Shown in pieces: positions 6,854-7,013 of a stretch of DNA of 7,013 bases (position 1 is its first letter; every line of letters begins with the position of its first letter). This DNA comes from Thiomonas sp. X19 (lineage in GTDB: Bacteria; Pseudomonadota; Gammaproteobacteria; Burkholderiales; Burkholderiaceae_C): positions 2,576,752 through 2,583,764 of the forward strand of contig NZ_LT605203.1 of NCBI RefSeq assembly GCF_900089495.1, read 5' to 3'. The position numbers and the translations under genes were made by a program. The notes under the pieces were generated by a model. It was not told where the DNA came from. It ran no database searches and worked only from the letters and a program-made list of their open reading frames with translations.

Positions 6854-7013
6854 GAGACTGTCGGACTTTGCGGTCTTCCGGATGAAGACGCTATCCGAGA
6901 CAATTGCTGCTGCACAACCGAGAGCCCGAGCCGATGAGCCGCTTCGTCCCTGTTGACCGAGACACCGCATATCTGTTGCCACCGTCGGTGGACGAATGGC
7001 TGCCCACTGATCA
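6854..7013 (+). mobile_element. Left end of an insertion sequence (IS1182-type), continuing past the window
   Basis: The transposase start at 6934 and the end of hydrolase-like sequence at about 6853 place the element boundary near CCTAGG (6849-6854). The 80 bp before the transposase, starting GAGACTGTCGGACTTTGCGG, would hold the left terminal inverted repeat. The right end is not in the window, so the terminal repeat and target duplication cannot be verified, and the boundary could be off by several bases. Confidence 0.65.
6934..7013 (+). CDS. Transposase of an IS1182-type element, N-terminal 26 codons only
   Basis: An ATG at 6934 opens a frame to the window end. Its start, MSRFVPVDRDTAYLLPPSV followed by DEWLPTDH, is the characteristic N-terminus of IS1182-family DDE transposases, where an M-S-R-F-V-x-x-D-R opening and an L-L-P-P-S-V-x-x-W-L-P-x-D-H-L-A segment precede the DNA-binding region. 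The catalytic DDE residues lie outside the window, so intactness cannot be judged. Upstream, only a weak purine-rich stretch (GAGAGCCCGAG, 6920-6930) could serve as ribosome-binding site. The family call comes from recalled pattern. Confidence 0.8.
   Translation, partial: MSRFVPVDRDTAYLLPPSVDEWLPTD

Overview
The window looks like part of a Burkholderiales-type (betaproteobacterial) chromosome. The DNA is GC-rich with codon use to match, it carries a trifunctional PutA with an N-terminal DNA-binding domain, and a branched-chain-amino-acid-type periplasmic binding protein lies next to it. This lineage call is inferred from gene content and protein style, not from a database match.

Layout. Positions 1-878 (minus strand) hold the first 292 codons of a periplasmic ABC-transporter binding protein of the LivJ type; its 3' end lies outside the window. 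A 559-bp divergent intergenic region (879-1437) follows, GC-rich on the left and AT-rich on the right. It ends in two identical 16-bp repeats set 32 bp apart, each containing TGCAAC, the reverse complement of the GTTGCA core bound by E. coli PutA. The second repeat includes the ribosome-binding site and runs into the putA start codon. putA occupies 1438-5287 (plus strand). It would encode about 1282 residues: a ribbon-helix-helix repressor, proline dehydrogenase, P5C (glutamate semialdehyde) dehydrogenase and a C-terminal domain. One extra C at 3937/3938 breaks the frame, so the sequence as given encodes only an 895-residue product without the ALDH catalytic cysteine.

Downstream of putA are strong hairpins (5301-5390), then about 300 bp with no recognisable gene. 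Next comes a small, frameshifted remnant of a 1-Cys peroxiredoxin C-terminus (about 5696-5904, plus strand). From 6035 to about 6853 (minus strand) lies the C-terminal part of an alpha/beta hydrolase. It is cut at a CTAG by the left end of an insertion sequence whose transposase begins at 6934 and reads like the N-terminus of an IS1182-type transposase. The element and the rest of the hydrolase gene continue past the window.

How the parts fit. The left half is a plausible amino-acid uptake and proline-catabolism locus in which PutA would repress its own gene when proline is scarce. The right half is a decaying zone with a peroxiredoxin relic, an interrupted hydrolase and an insertion sequence. 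I did not find a new kind of defence, RNA or mobile system here. The points most worth checking are the putA frameshift, the phased operator pair overlapping the putA start, and the insertion junction.
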